Assembly (NCBI GenBank): GCA_031402225.1 | Contig: JANNSD010000186.1 | Location: forward strand, 1-31,778 | Direction of reading: 5' to 3' | Origin: JAGGAG01 sp031402225 | GTDB lineage: Bacteria > Gemmatimonadota > Gemmatimonadetes > Gemmatimonadales > GWC2-71-9 | DNA: 31,778 nt | In this document: piece after piece, positions 23,301 to 30,927 of the stretch | Layout of the letters: each line of letters begins with the position of its first letter | Numbering within the stretch: position 1 is the stretch's first letter | Made by a program: the position numbers and the translations under genes | Notes under the pieces: model-generated | What the model saw: the letters and a program-made list of their open reading frames with translations, nothing else | Told to the model about the DNA's origin: nothing | The model's database searches: none

Positions 23301-23966
23301 ATGCGTCGTTTGTTTGTCCGCACCGTTGCTACAGCCTCGATATTGGCAGCGGCCAGTGCAGCGCCCGCCGTGGGCCAGATCCCCACCACGGCCTTCGAGA
23401 TCACACCGCTCATCGGCTATGTGTGGGGTGGCGCCTTCCCGACCGCCGGCATCTCCGGCGTTCCTAACGGCAGGCTGGTCCAGGAGAGCGGGCTCGGCTG
23501 GGGTGTCGAAGTGGGTTACACGCCGAACGGGAACAGCTGGTTCGAGCTGACCTACCTGCGCCAGTCGAGCACCACCAACTTCCGTCCCACGACCGGCACC
23601 TGTACCCTCGCCGTCTGCTCGTCCAGCCTGGCCGTCAACTACATCCACGCCGGCGGGCGCTGGGAGTTCGGTCGTGGCAAGATCCACCCCTTCATCGGCG
23701 GCGGTCTCGGTATCACGGTCTTCGATATCGGCACGGAGGGCATCAGCTCGAGCACCGACTTCTCCATCTCGGGCCAGGTCGGCGCGCGCTACATGTTTGG
23801 CACGGCGCAGCGAGTGGGCCTGCGGGGCACCTTCCGCGGCTGGTGGAGCTTCGTGCCGAACGGTCAGGTGGCGGCGTGGTGCAACGTGTGGGGCTGCTTT
23901 GCGGCGCAGGGGTCCTCCACCGTGGCGCAGGGTGAAATCTCCGGAGGACTGGTCATCCAGTTCTAG
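23301..23966 (+). CDS. Small outer-membrane beta-barrel protein
   Basis: 221 residues from the ATG at 23301, with GAGGA upstream; an upstream in-frame ATG lies 31 codons earlier and would ruin the signal peptide. The signal peptide (MRRLFVRTVATASILAAASA) is cleaved near AVGQ. The rest is alternating beta with glycine and aromatic residues, such as ITPLIGYVWGG, GWGVEVGYTP, WFELTYLRQSS, HPFIGGGLGITVFD and SGQVGARYMF, and ends in GGLVIQF with a C-terminal Phe. This matches OmpA/OprF-like eight-strand barrels. Cys pairs near residues 100-110 and 195-200 may form disulfides. The function is unknown. Confidence 0.88.
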   Translation: MRRLFVRTVATASILAAASAAPAVGQIPTTAFEITPLIGYVWGGAFPTAGISGVPNGRLVQESGLGWGVEVGYTPNGNSWFELTYLRQSSTTNFRPTTGTCTLAVCSSSLAVNYIHAGGRWEFGRGKIHPFIGGGLGITVFDIGTEGISSSTDFSISGQVGARYMFGTAQRVGLRGTFRGWWSFVPNGQVAAWCNVWGCFAAQGSSTVAQGEISGGLVIQF

Positions 23967-23986
23967 CACTCCGTGGGCCGCGGCAC

Positions 23987-24018
23987 AGAAACCCCGGGCG
24001 GCGCCCGGGGTTTCTCTT
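23987..24018 (+). terminator. Intrinsic terminator after the barrel gene
   Basis: A perfect 13-bp stem (23987-23999 with 24003-24015, core AAACCCCGGGC) with a three-base loop is followed by CTTTA. It lies 20 bases after the barrel stop and separates it from the LysM gene. The A/T ends of the stem make it usable in both directions. Confidence 0.88.
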
Positions 24019-24072
24019 TAGGGGGCCTGCCAGGGTCCAGGCGACGTCCATGAAACCATTGAGAGGCACACC

Positions 24073-24324
24073 ATGACTCCAGACGAACCACTTCCCGATT
24101 TCTCCGACGTCGAGGGCGGCAGCTCGTCGGCCGCCGCGGAACCGGAAGCGCAGAACGCGCCCCGTACCTATGAAGTGAAGCGGGGCGACAATCTCTCGAA
24201 GATCGCGAAGCATGTCTACGGCGACGCGGGCAAGTGGAAGAAGATCTTCGAGGCGAACAGCGACACACTCAAGGACCCTGACAAGATCTATCCCGGTCAG
24301 GTCCTCATCATTCCAGACGCCTGA
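24073..24324 (+). CDS. Small LysM-domain protein
   Basis: 83 residues, with GAGAGG nine bases before the ATG. The first 30 residues are acidic and Ser/Ala-rich without signal peptide. The C-terminal LysM domain (about 32-82) reads YEVKRGDNLSKIAKHVYGDAGKWKKIFEAN and ends YPGQVLIIPDA. LysM binds N-acetylglucosamine-containing glycans; cytoplasmic LysM proteins of this shape (YgaU/Kbp-like) also exist, and the lack of a signal peptide favours that comparison. It is followed 15 bases later by a lipoprotein gene in the same orientation. Confidence 0.92.
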   Translation: MTPDEPLPDFSDVEGGSSSAAAEPEAQNAPRTYEVKRGDNLSKIAKHVYGDAGKWKKIFEANSDTLKDPDKIYPGQVLIIPDA

Positions 24325-24339
24325 CGGCGAGGAGCACCC

Positions 24340-24792
24340 ATGAAGACGACCCGCACGCTGTTCGCACTGACCGTCCTCGCGGCACCGCTGCTGGGGGTCG
24401 CGTGCAAGAAGGAAGCGCCGCCCCCGCCGCCCGCGGAGACGATGGCCCCGCCACCACCACCGCCGCAGCCGGCAGTGACCCAGATCGAACTGGGTAGCTC
24501 GGTTGGCGCGGACAATCGCGTCCTGGCCGCGCGGTCGAGCTTTGGCGTCAGGGACAGCATCATCGCGTCGGTGTACACGGAGAACACCGCACCGGGCGCG
24601 ATGCTGACGGCGATCTGGACGTTCCAGACGGGACAACTGGTCGACTCGACCAGTCAGGCGGTAGCCGCCTCACCCGCGGTCACCCAGTTCCACATCGTGA
24701 AGAAGAGCGCGTGGCCGGTTGGCCGGTACCGGGTGGAGATCTCGCTCGACGGCACCCCGGCGGGATCACAGGAGTTCGACGTCGCGAAGTAG
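24340..24792 (+). CDS. Predicted lipoprotein with Pro-rich linker
   Basis: 150 residues, with GAGGAG upstream. The signal peptide ends in LLGVAC (Cys22), then a Lys/Pro-rich linker (KKEAPPPPPAE and a further Pro run) that could span the periplasm. A compact beta-domain of about 100 residues follows, ending with VGRYRVEISLDGTPAGSQEFDV, like a small Ig-type fold. No family is recognised. The gene probably shares a transcript with the LysM gene. Confidence 0.85.
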   Translation: MKTTRTLFALTVLAAPLLGVACKKEAPPPPPAETMAPPPPPPQPAVTQIELGSSVGADNRVLAARSSFGVRDSIIASVYTENTAPGAMLTAIWTFQTGQLVDSTSQAVAASPAVTQFHIVKKSAWPVGRYRVEISLDGTPAGSQEFDVAK

Positions 24793-24804
24793 GCGGTCGA
24801 CCGA

Positions 24805-26745
24805 ATGCCCTCGAATCCCCGCGATGCCCTGCGTGCCTGGTTCCTCGGACCTCGAGGCGAGAATGCTGACGTCATGGAGCGACTCATCACCGAGTCGTTC
24901 CGGGATCATGTGTTCTGGCGACGGAACTACCGGCCCGAGGACGACGTCAAGATCCGGGAGGTGGACCGGAGGCAGGAGGGGTACGAAGACGCCATCGCCA
25001 CCCTGACGCAGGAGCTGATGGCACTGCTGGCGGACCTCAAGCGCGACGTGCCCTTCTTCAGCGGTCGCTATCAGGGTCACATGGTCTGCGATCCGACCAT
25101 GGCGGCGCAGGTGGGCTACTTCGCGGCGATGCTGTACAACCCGAACAACGTCACCCGCGAGGCCGGCCCGGTCACCACCCGGCTCGAGTTCGAGGTCGGC
25201 GAGCAACTGGCACGGATGATCGGCTACGATCCGGCCGCCAGCTGGGGACACCTCACCTCAGGCGGAACGGTGGCCAACTTCGAGGCGCTGTGGATCGCCC
25301 GGAGCCTGTTCTACCTGCCGGTCGCCGCGGCGATGGCCGCCCGCGCCGGCGCGCCGGACGTGGAGGTACAGCGACCCGACGGGACGCGGGCCGCGCTGTC
25401 CTCGATGGGCCTGTACGACCTCCTCAATCTCCGCGGGCCGGCGGCGCTCGACGCGTGGGACGCGCTCCGAGCCGCCGTGCCCCGCACCGCCTGGCCCGAC
25501 GTAATCGACCGGCACACGCTGGCCCATGCCGGATACCAGGAATACACCAGGCGCCTGTCCCGGCACTGGGGCGACCCGCTGCCCGACAGCGTGGTGCTGG
25601 TGGCGGCCACCGCGCACTACTCCTGGGAGAAGATCGTGCGCGCACTGGGCATCGGCGCGGAGCAACTCGCGTTCGTGCCGGTCGACCGCCACTGCCGCAT
25701 CGATCCCGATGCGCTCTGGGAGCGAATCGAGCAGCTGCACGCACGCCGGGCGCCCATCCTCGCCTGCATCAGCGTCTGCGGCACGACGGAGGAAGGGGCG
25801 ATGGACCGGCTCGACCGCGTGCTGGAGGTGCGCGCGCGCGCCGAACAGGAACTGGGTGTCACCTTCCACCTCCATGCCGACGCCTGCTACGGTGGCTACT
25901 CCGCCGCCGTGGCCCGGCGCGCCGACGGGACGCACCGGACCGGGGCAGAGATCCGTGCCTCCACCGGTATCAGCTGGCCCTCCGACGACTGGGTCCAATC
26001 GATGGTGGCGCTCGGCTGGTTCGACTCGGCGACGATCGACCCGCACAAGCTGGGGTACGTCCCCTATCCCGCCGGCGCCATGCTGCTGCGCGACCGCCGC
26101 GCCCGCGACCTCGTCGCCGTCGAGCCGCCCTACCTCGCGCCGGCCGCCGGCCAGTCCCGGGACGCCTCGTTCCTCGGGCAATTCATTCTCGAGGGATCAA
26201 AGCCCGGGGCCGCGGCAGCCGCCGTCTGGCTGAGCCACAAGGTGTTGCCGCTCGATGAGCGCGGGTACGGCTACCTCATCGAGCGCACCGTCGTCGGCGC
26301 ATACCGGCTGCACCGCGCGATCGCCAGCGCGGATCTGGCGCCCTTTCGCGCGATCATGCTGCCGGAACCCGACCTCAACATCGTCTGCTTCGTCATGACC
26401 CATCCAGCAGTGCTCGACCTGAGGGGCGTCAACCGGCTCAACGAGGGCGTGTATCGCCAGATGAGCCTGGGGGGATGCGACCAGCTGCCCGATTACATGA
26501 TCACCCGCACGCGGCTCTCTCACCCCAACTACGACGGCGCGGTACCCTCACTGCTCGCGGCGCTCGGACTCGGCGGCGCGGAAGAGTGGGAGCATGGCAC
26601 CGAGGGGCTGGTGGTGCTTCGGTCAACCGTGATGGATCCGTTCCTCACCGGCGATGCGGGAGGAACGGACCACGTGGCGGGCTATGTGGCCGCGCTGCGG
26701 CGAGCCTGCGAGACCGCCATGAGCGAGGCCGCGGCCGCAGACTGA
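24805..26745 (+). CDS. PLP-dependent group II decarboxylase (tyrosine/glutamate decarboxylase-like)
   Basis: 646 residues, 12 bases after the lipoprotein stop. The PLP lysine is Lys415 in TIDPHKLGYVPYPAG, and the phosphate/ring contacts are in HLTSGGTVANFEAL, AHYSWEKIVRALG and LHADACYGGYS. NPNNVTREAGPVTTRLEFEVGEQLARMIGY and the long length resemble bacterial tyrosine decarboxylases of the Enterococcus type more than GadB. The cytoplasmic reaction removes CO2 from an aromatic or acidic amino acid. No antiporter gene is adjacent, so a simple acid-resistance pair is not seen. The substrate is uncertain. Confidence 0.93.
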   Translation: MPSNPRDALRAWFLGPRGENADVMERLITESFRDHVFWRRNYRPEDDVKIREVDRRQEGYEDAIATLTQELMALLADLKRDVPFFSGRYQGHMVCDPTMAAQVGYFAAMLYNPNNVTREAGPVTTRLEFEVGEQLARMIGYDPAASWGHLTSGGTVANFEALWIARSLFYLPVAAAMAARAGAPDVEVQRPDGTRAALSSMGLYDLLNLRGPAALDAWDALRAAVPRTAWPDVIDRHTLAHAGYQEYTRRLSRHWGDPLPDSVVLVAATAHYSWEKIVRALGIGAEQLAFVPVDRHCRIDPDALWERIEQLHARRAPILACISVCGTTEEGAMDRLDRVLEVRARAEQELGVTFHLHADACYGGYSAAVARRADGTHRTGAEIRASTGISWPSDDWVQSMVALGWFDSATIDPHKLGYVPYPAGAMLLRDRRARDLVAVEPPYLAPAAGQSRDASFLGQFILEGSKPGAAAAAVWLSHKVLPLDERGYGYLIERTVVGAYRLHRAIASADLAPFRAIMLPEPDLNIVCFVMTHPAVLDLRGVNRLNEGVYRQMSLGGCDQLPDYMITRTRLSHPNYDGAVPSLLAALGLGGAEEWEHGTEGLVVLRSTVMDPFLTGDAGGTDHVAGYVAALRRACETAMSEAAAAD

Positions 26746-26754
26746 GCAGCGGCG

Positions 26755-28809
26755 TCAGGCGTGTGCGAGCTCGGAGCGCTCCTTCGCCTCCGACGCCACC
26801 TTCGTCGTCACTTCCGGCGGCGCCTCGGCAAATCCGTGGAACTTCTCCTTGTGCGTGCCGCGGCCGTGGGTAATGGAGTGCAGCGCGGTGGAGTAGCGGT
26901 AAAGTTCAGCCGCGGGCACGATGGAGCGCACGCGCGTGAGCCGCCCGTCGCGGTCGGTGCCGAGAATGTGCCCGCGGCGGGCACTCAGGTCGCCCAGCAC
27001 GTCGCCCAGCGTTTCCTCCGGCGTCCAGGTCTCCACGTCCACCAGCGGCTCGAGGAGCACGGGCCGGCATTGTGGTGCCACGTTCCTGAAGGCCTGGATG
27101 CCGGCCATCTTGAAGGACATCTCGTTCGAATCCACGTCGTGATAGCTGCCATCGAAACACTCCACCTCGAAATCGACGACGGGATGCCCGGCAAGCACCC
27201 CGCGCAGCGCCGACTCCTGGACGCCGCGATCGACCGCCGGGATGTACTTGTTGGGAATGACCCCGCCCACCACCTCGTCCATGAAGCGATAGCCCTCGCC
27301 CCGCGCCAAGGGCCGGATGCGGATCCAGCAGTCGCCGTACTGGCCGCGACCGCCGGTCTGCTTCTTGTGCTTCCCCTGCCCCTCTCCCCGTGCGCGGAAC
27401 GTCTCCCGATAGGCGATGCGCGGCCGCGCGAGCGCAGCGCCCACACCGTAGCGCCGCGCGATCCGGCCGAGGATGGTCTCGAAGTGTCGCTCCCCCATGC
27501 CATGAATCAGCGTCTGTCCCAGTTCCGAGTTGTACTCGAAGTGGAATGACGGGTCCTCCTCGTGCAGGCGGTGCAATGCCGAGGCCAGCTTGTCCTCGTC
27601 CCCGCGTTTGGTGACGAGCGCCGCCGTCGCCACCGCCTCGGGAAACTCGATCGGCGGGAGCCGCACCGGGGCATCGCGGCGGCAGAAGGTGTCGCCGGTG
27701 TGGGTGTCCTTGAGCTTGGCGACGCACCCGATGTCGCCGGGCATGAGCCGCTCCACCTCGATCCGCTCCCGGCCCTGCGGTATGGAGAGATGGTTGATCT
27801 TCTCGACCACGCCATGTTCCGCGTTCCACACCTCGTCGCCGTTGCGCATCTCGCCGCGGTAGAGCCGGAAGTAGGTCACGTCGCCCACATGCGGCTCCGA
27901 GACGGTCTTGAATACCCGTCCCAGGAGCGGCGACCCGTCGTGGTCGCCGCCGGGTGGCAGCGGTGCCTCGGCAGCAGACGGCAGCAACTCCACGATTTCC
28001 TTGAGCAGCGTGCGCGTGCCATAGGTCAGGTCCGAGCTGCAGCAGAACAGCGGCACCACCGCGCCGGTCACCACGGCATGCTTCATCGCCGCGGTGAACT
28101 CGGCGCGGGGGATTTCCTCGCCACCGAGATAGCGCTCGATCAATCCGTCATCGGTGGCCGCGACCGCCTCGAGGAGCTGGTCGCTGAACTGCTTTACCTG
28201 CGCCTCGAGTTCCTTCGGCACCGGAACCACCTCATACTCCCCGCGGCTGCCCTTGTATTCGTGGCAGTGCCCCGAGAAGAGGTTGACGATGCCGTGGAAG
28301 CCGCGCCCATCGCCCACCGGCACCTCGACCGGCACCACTCGCGGCGTGAGGTGCGTGCGCACGTCCTCGTACACCCGCGCGAAGTCGGCGTGGTCCTTGT
28401 CCATCGCGGCGATCACCAGCATGCGTGGCAGGTGGTAGTGATCGCAGAGCTCCCAGATCTTCTCGGTGCCGACCTCGACACCCGCCGTGGAACTCAGCAC
28501 CACCAGGGCGGCGTCAGCCACGCTGAGCGCCGCCACCGCTTCACCGAGGTACTCGAGGTAGCCGGGGGTGTCGAGCAGGTTGATCTTCGTGTCGAGCCAC
28601 TCGGCGTACGCCGGGCCGAGGGTGATGGAGTGCTGCCGTTCGATTTCGTCGGGGGAGGTATCGGTGAGGGTGCTGCCATCCTTGATGCGGCCGTGGCGGC
28701 GGCTCGAACCTGACACATACGCGAGCGCATCGACCAGGCTGGTCTTCCCGCTGCCCCCGTGGCCGGTGACTGCCACGTTTCGCAGGGCATTGGGGCCATA
28801 GATTTTCAT
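26755..28809 (-). CDS. Elongation factor G paralogue, EF-G-2 type, with degenerate G4 motif
   Basis: 684 residues from the ATG at 28809, with AAGGAGG eight bases upstream; a GTG three codons earlier overlaps that site. P-loop GHGGSGKT (16-23), ERQHSITLG in switch I and DTPG in switch II are present. GQGKHKKQTGGRGQYGDCWIRI and GSYHDVDSNEMSFKMAG in domains IV-V match EF-G-2 of Thermus rather than canonical FusA. The G4 motif NKMD is replaced by Ala134-Ala135-Met-Asp, so guanine recognition by the usual Asn and Lys is missing. It is a translational GTPase-like protein with an uncertain role; no ribosomal-protein genes are near. The stop is nine bases from the convergent decarboxylase stop. Confidence 0.94.
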   Translation of the reverse strand: MKIYGPNALRNVAVTGHGGSGKTSLVDALAYVSGSSRRHGRIKDGSTLTDTSPDEIERQHSITLGPAYAEWLDTKINLLDTPGYLEYLGEAVAALSVADAALVVLSSTAGVEVGTEKIWELCDHYHLPRMLVIAAMDKDHADFARVYEDVRTHLTPRVVPVEVPVGDGRGFHGIVNLFSGHCHEYKGSRGEYEVVPVPKELEAQVKQFSDQLLEAVAATDDGLIERYLGGEEIPRAEFTAAMKHAVVTGAVVPLFCCSSDLTYGTRTLLKEIVELLPSAAEAPLPPGGDHDGSPLLGRVFKTVSEPHVGDVTYFRLYRGEMRNGDEVWNAEHGVVEKINHLSIPQGRERIEVERLMPGDIGCVAKLKDTHTGDTFCRRDAPVRLPPIEFPEAVATAALVTKRGDEDKLASALHRLHEEDPSFHFEYNSELGQTLIHGMGERHFETILGRIARRYGVGAALARPRIAYRETFRARGEGQGKHKKQTGGRGQYGDCWIRIRPLARGEGYRFMDEVVGGVIPNKYIPAVDRGVQESALRGVLAGHPVVDFEVECFDGSYHDVDSNEMSFKMAGIQAFRNVAPQCRPVLLEPLVDVETWTPEETLGDVLGDLSARRGHILGTDRDGRLTRVRSIVPAAELYRYSTALHSITHGRGTHKEKFHGFAEAPPEVTTKVASEAKERSELAHA

Positions 28810-28870
28810 GGCCTGCACCTCCTTCGGCTGGAGTCATATCCATCATGCAGGCCGAAGGAGCCGCTGTCAA
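28810..28870 (-). promoter_or_regulatory. Promoter and interleaved inverted repeats upstream of the EF-G-2 gene
   Basis: On the minus strand TTGACA (28865-28870), a 17-base spacer and CATGAT (28842-28847) form a good promoter that would start mRNA near 28835. Two inverted repeats overlap it: CTCCTTCGGC (28819-28828) with its complement at 28851-28860, and GGCCTGCA (28810-28817) with its complement at 28846-28853. The first covers the Shine-Dalgarno; the second covers the spacer before the ATG. In a longer transcript the arms could pair as an H-type pseudoknot; in DNA they could be protein sites. Confidence 0.55.
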
Positions 28871-28912
28871 ATCGGGACGCGGCACACGGGCGAAAGCGTG
28901 AAGATGGCTTAC

Positions 28913-30088
28913 TCATCTCCTCACGACCTCCGCAATGAAGGGCAGGTGATCCGACCCCCAGTCATCTCCGACATGCGCGCCGACGGCCTTCAGCTGGGGG
29001 TCCAGCAGCACGTGATCGATGCGCACCTCGATCCAGCCATTGAGCTTGGTGAACCCCCAGCCGTTGCCGGCGGCGTCGAAGGCATCTGTGAGGTCGCCCC
29101 AGTAGCGCCTCCAGATGACGCTCTCGACCGGCAGGTTGAAGTCACCCAGCACGATGCGCGGGGTCGCCGTGGAGTCGATCCAGCGCCGGACGGCGCGCGA
29201 CTCCGTGTCGCGCAGGATGTTGTTTGCCTCGATGAGCGGCGGCGCGTTGGCCGGGTCGGTGAGGAGGTACTGCACGCCGTGCCGGGGCGTCTCCAGGTGC
29301 AGCACGAATACCGTCACGGTACCCAGCGGGGCCATGACTTCGTAGCGCGCCACCGCCGCTGAGCCGCCCGCCGCCTGAAAGTCCCGCGCGGCCATGCGAC
29401 GCGGTGGCGCGCGCAGCGGGTAGCGGCTCAGGAAGCAGGTGGATCCGGCAGTATCGACCGTGGCCCATCCTTCGAGTGCCGCGAGCGCGTCTCGCATGGT
29501 CTGCCCGCACTCCTCGAATCCGGCGATGTCGGGTCGCGTGGCGGCGAGCAATTCCTTGAGCCGCGGCGACACGACCTTCCCGCCCTCGACATTGAAAGTG
29601 AGGACGCGCACCGGCGCCTTCTCGGGCCAGAGCGGCGCGGTGCTGAGCGTCCCTCCCATGACCGGGCCGATCACCACGAGCGCCGCCAGCCCGATGGGCA
29701 CCAGCGCCTGGCGTCGCCACATGAGCGCGAGGAGTGCCAGCGCCGCAACGGGCAGCAGCCACGGCCATCGTCCGGTATAGATCAGCGCCGTACCCCACCA
29801 GGTGCGATCCCCGAAGACGCGATAGGCCAGGGCTACAAGCAGCATGAACAGCACGAGGACCCAGCCGAGGCCGTCGAGCGGCGTCAGGACCACCTTCCCG
29901 ATGCGCAGGCGGGAGTGCGGCGCGGCCCCCCGCAGCCACGGCTGCAGGCGCCCCGTCCGGAACGGATCAACGGGCGACTTGCAGGAGGGGCACCGCGCCG
30001 GCGCCCAGTAGCGGGTGGGATCGACCGCGACGCGATGGCCCTTTGTGCAATTGTAGACATAGCGGGCGCTGGATGACTGAGCCTTCAG
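28913..30088 (-). CDS. Membrane endonuclease/exonuclease/phosphatase-family protein with N-terminal zinc ribbon, likely CTG start
   Basis: The canonical-start frame begins only at a GTG at 29893, but the same frame is open to a stop near 30156 and encodes a zinc ribbon there. No ATG, GTG or TTG exists in that stretch. A CTG at 30088 has GGAGG six bases upstream and is the best start, giving 391 residues. Ribbon ligands are Cys14, His18, Cys33 and Cys36 (CTKGH and CPSC). Two or three membrane helices follow (about 70-150), then the EEP domain with Asn166, Glu193, Asp316/Asn318 (GDFN) and Asp380/His381 (GSDHLPF). The domain hydrolyses phosphoesters (nucleic acid, lipid or small molecule). It lies upstream of the EF-G-2 gene on the same strand. 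Confidence 0.85.
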   Translation of the reverse strand: MKAQSSSARYVYNCTKGHRVAVDPTRYWAPARCPSCKSPVDPFRTGRLQPWLRGAAPHSRLRIGKVVLTPLDGLGWVLVLFMLLVALAYRVFGDRTWWGTALIYTGRWPWLLPVAALALLALMWRRQALVPIGLAALVVIGPVMGGTLSTAPLWPEKAPVRVLTFNVEGGKVVSPRLKELLAATRPDIAGFEECGQTMRDALAALEGWATVDTAGSTCFLSRYPLRAPPRRMAARDFQAAGGSAAVARYEVMAPLGTVTVFVLHLETPRHGVQYLLTDPANAPPLIEANNILRDTESRAVRRWIDSTATPRIVLGDFNLPVESVIWRRYWGDLTDAFDAAGNGWGFTKLNGWIEVRIDHVLLDPQLKAVGAHVGDDWGSDHLPFIAEVVRR

Positions 30089-30233
30089 GAGGTGCCTCCA
30101 GCGAGAGCGGATGTCCGGGACGGGCGACCGTGGGCACCAATACTACATGCGGGCGATAGCACCGGCAGGCACCATTCCAGTTGGCGTGAAACGCACACCG
30201 TTCCCACCATGGATCACGACGCCGCCAAGCTCT

Positions 30234-30276
30234 GCCTTACTTCTGCTTGAAAAAGTAAGGCATCTTCGATAGACTG
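30234..30276 (+). promoter_or_regulatory. Toxin-antitoxin promoter with overlapping operator palindrome
   Basis: GCCTTACTT (30234-30242) and AAGTAAGGC (30253-30261) are a perfect 9-bp inverted repeat around a 10-base centre. Overlapping them is TTGAAA (30247-30252), a 17-base spacer and TAGACT (30270-30275), a good sigma-70 promoter. The right arm lies in the spacer, ideal for repression by the AbrB-type antitoxin. The predicted start of transcription near 30282 coincides with a GTG in frame with the antitoxin. Confidence 0.65.
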
Positions 30277-30290
30277 GAGGTGTGCCACGC

Positions 30291-30542
30291 ATGCGCCTCA
30301 CCTCAAAGCGTCAAGCCACGCTGCCCGTCGCCCTGTGCGAAGAGCTCGGGGTGGGTCCGGGCGACACGATTGAGCTGGTGCGTCGTATCGTCGACGGTGA
30401 GTCGGTGTGGATCCTCAAGCCGCGCAAGCCGGACTGGTCGTGGCTGGGCTGCCTCAAGCCCCTGGTGACTGGCAAGTCGCACGACTGGGCCACCATCGAG
30501 CGTGCCATCGAACGAGGGTGGGCCGATGAAGCTCGGTCTTGA
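30291..30542 (+). CDS. AbrB/MazE-type antitoxin
   Basis: 83 residues from the ATG at 30291, ten bases after GGAGG; a GTG at 30282, three codons upstream, is an alternative if the mRNA is leaderless. The N-terminal swapped-hairpin DNA-binding domain begins MRLTSKRQATLPVALCEELGVGPGDTIEL, the standard AbrB-like pattern. The C-terminal half (KPDWSWLGCLKP onward) should wrap the toxin. Such antitoxins neutralise the toxin and repress their own promoter. The stop overlaps the toxin start by 17 bases, which couples their translation. Confidence 0.92.
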   Translation: MRLTSKRQATLPVALCEELGVGPGDTIELVRRIVDGESVWILKPRKPDWSWLGCLKPLVTGKSHDWATIERAIERGWADEARS

Positions 30543-30912
30543 TACCTCGGTGGTTGTTCGACTCATCACCGGACAGCCGGTCGATCATTTCGCGCGCGCC
30601 CGCCGGCGGGTGGAAGCCGCTGCCGACGCAGGCGACGAAATCCTGTTGACCGATCTGGTGATCGGCGAGTCCTATTTCGTGCTCACAGCCCACTACGGCC
30701 TTGCGGACGCCGATGTACGGCGGGCGCTGTCTCAGGTGATTCGTTCGGGCGTCTTCCGGGTGGACCCGGCAGAGGCGTCGCGGGCACTCGACGCAACCGG
30801 CGGCGCCGGGTTTGCTGATCGGCTGATCCATTTGCGCTACCGGGCCCTTGGCGCCACCACCCTGACGATTGACCGGGCGCAGGCCCGGTTGGAGGGAGCG
30901 GCGGAGGTGTAG
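30526..30912 (+). CDS. PIN-domain (VapC-like) toxin
   Basis: 128 residues from the ATG at 30526, preceded by GAGGG inside the antitoxin gene; an in-frame ATG at 30502 would add eight residues without support. The four acidic PIN positions are present: Asp6 (LGLDTS), Glu48 (IGESYFVL), Asp98 (GFADRLI) and Asp116 (TIDRAQARL). PIN toxins are Mg-dependent ribonucleases that cut tRNA or rRNA and stop translation. All catalytic residues are intact, so the toxin should be active unless bound by the antitoxin. Confidence 0.93.
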   Translation: MKLGLDTSVVVRLITGQPVDHFARARRRVEAAADAGDEILLTDLVIGESYFVLTAHYGLADADVRRALSQVIRSGVFRVDPAEASRALDATGGAGFADRLIHLRYRALGATTLTIDRAQARLEGAAEV

Positions 30913-30927
30913 TGTATTTTCCCCCGC

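Noticed and set aside
27562..28713. 383-codon plus-strand frame
   Set aside because: Antisense to the EF-G paralogue, which has full-length family motifs.
28541..28885. Small upstream frame starting before the EF-G-2 gene with several ATG codons
   Set aside because: It overlaps the EF-G-2 start out of frame and shows shadow composition with no Shine-Dalgarno.
29142..29939. 265-codon minus-strand frame overlapping the EEP gene
   Set aside because: A shifted frame of the same strand with Arg/Ala/Gly-rich shadow; the EEP frame carries all catalytic motifs.
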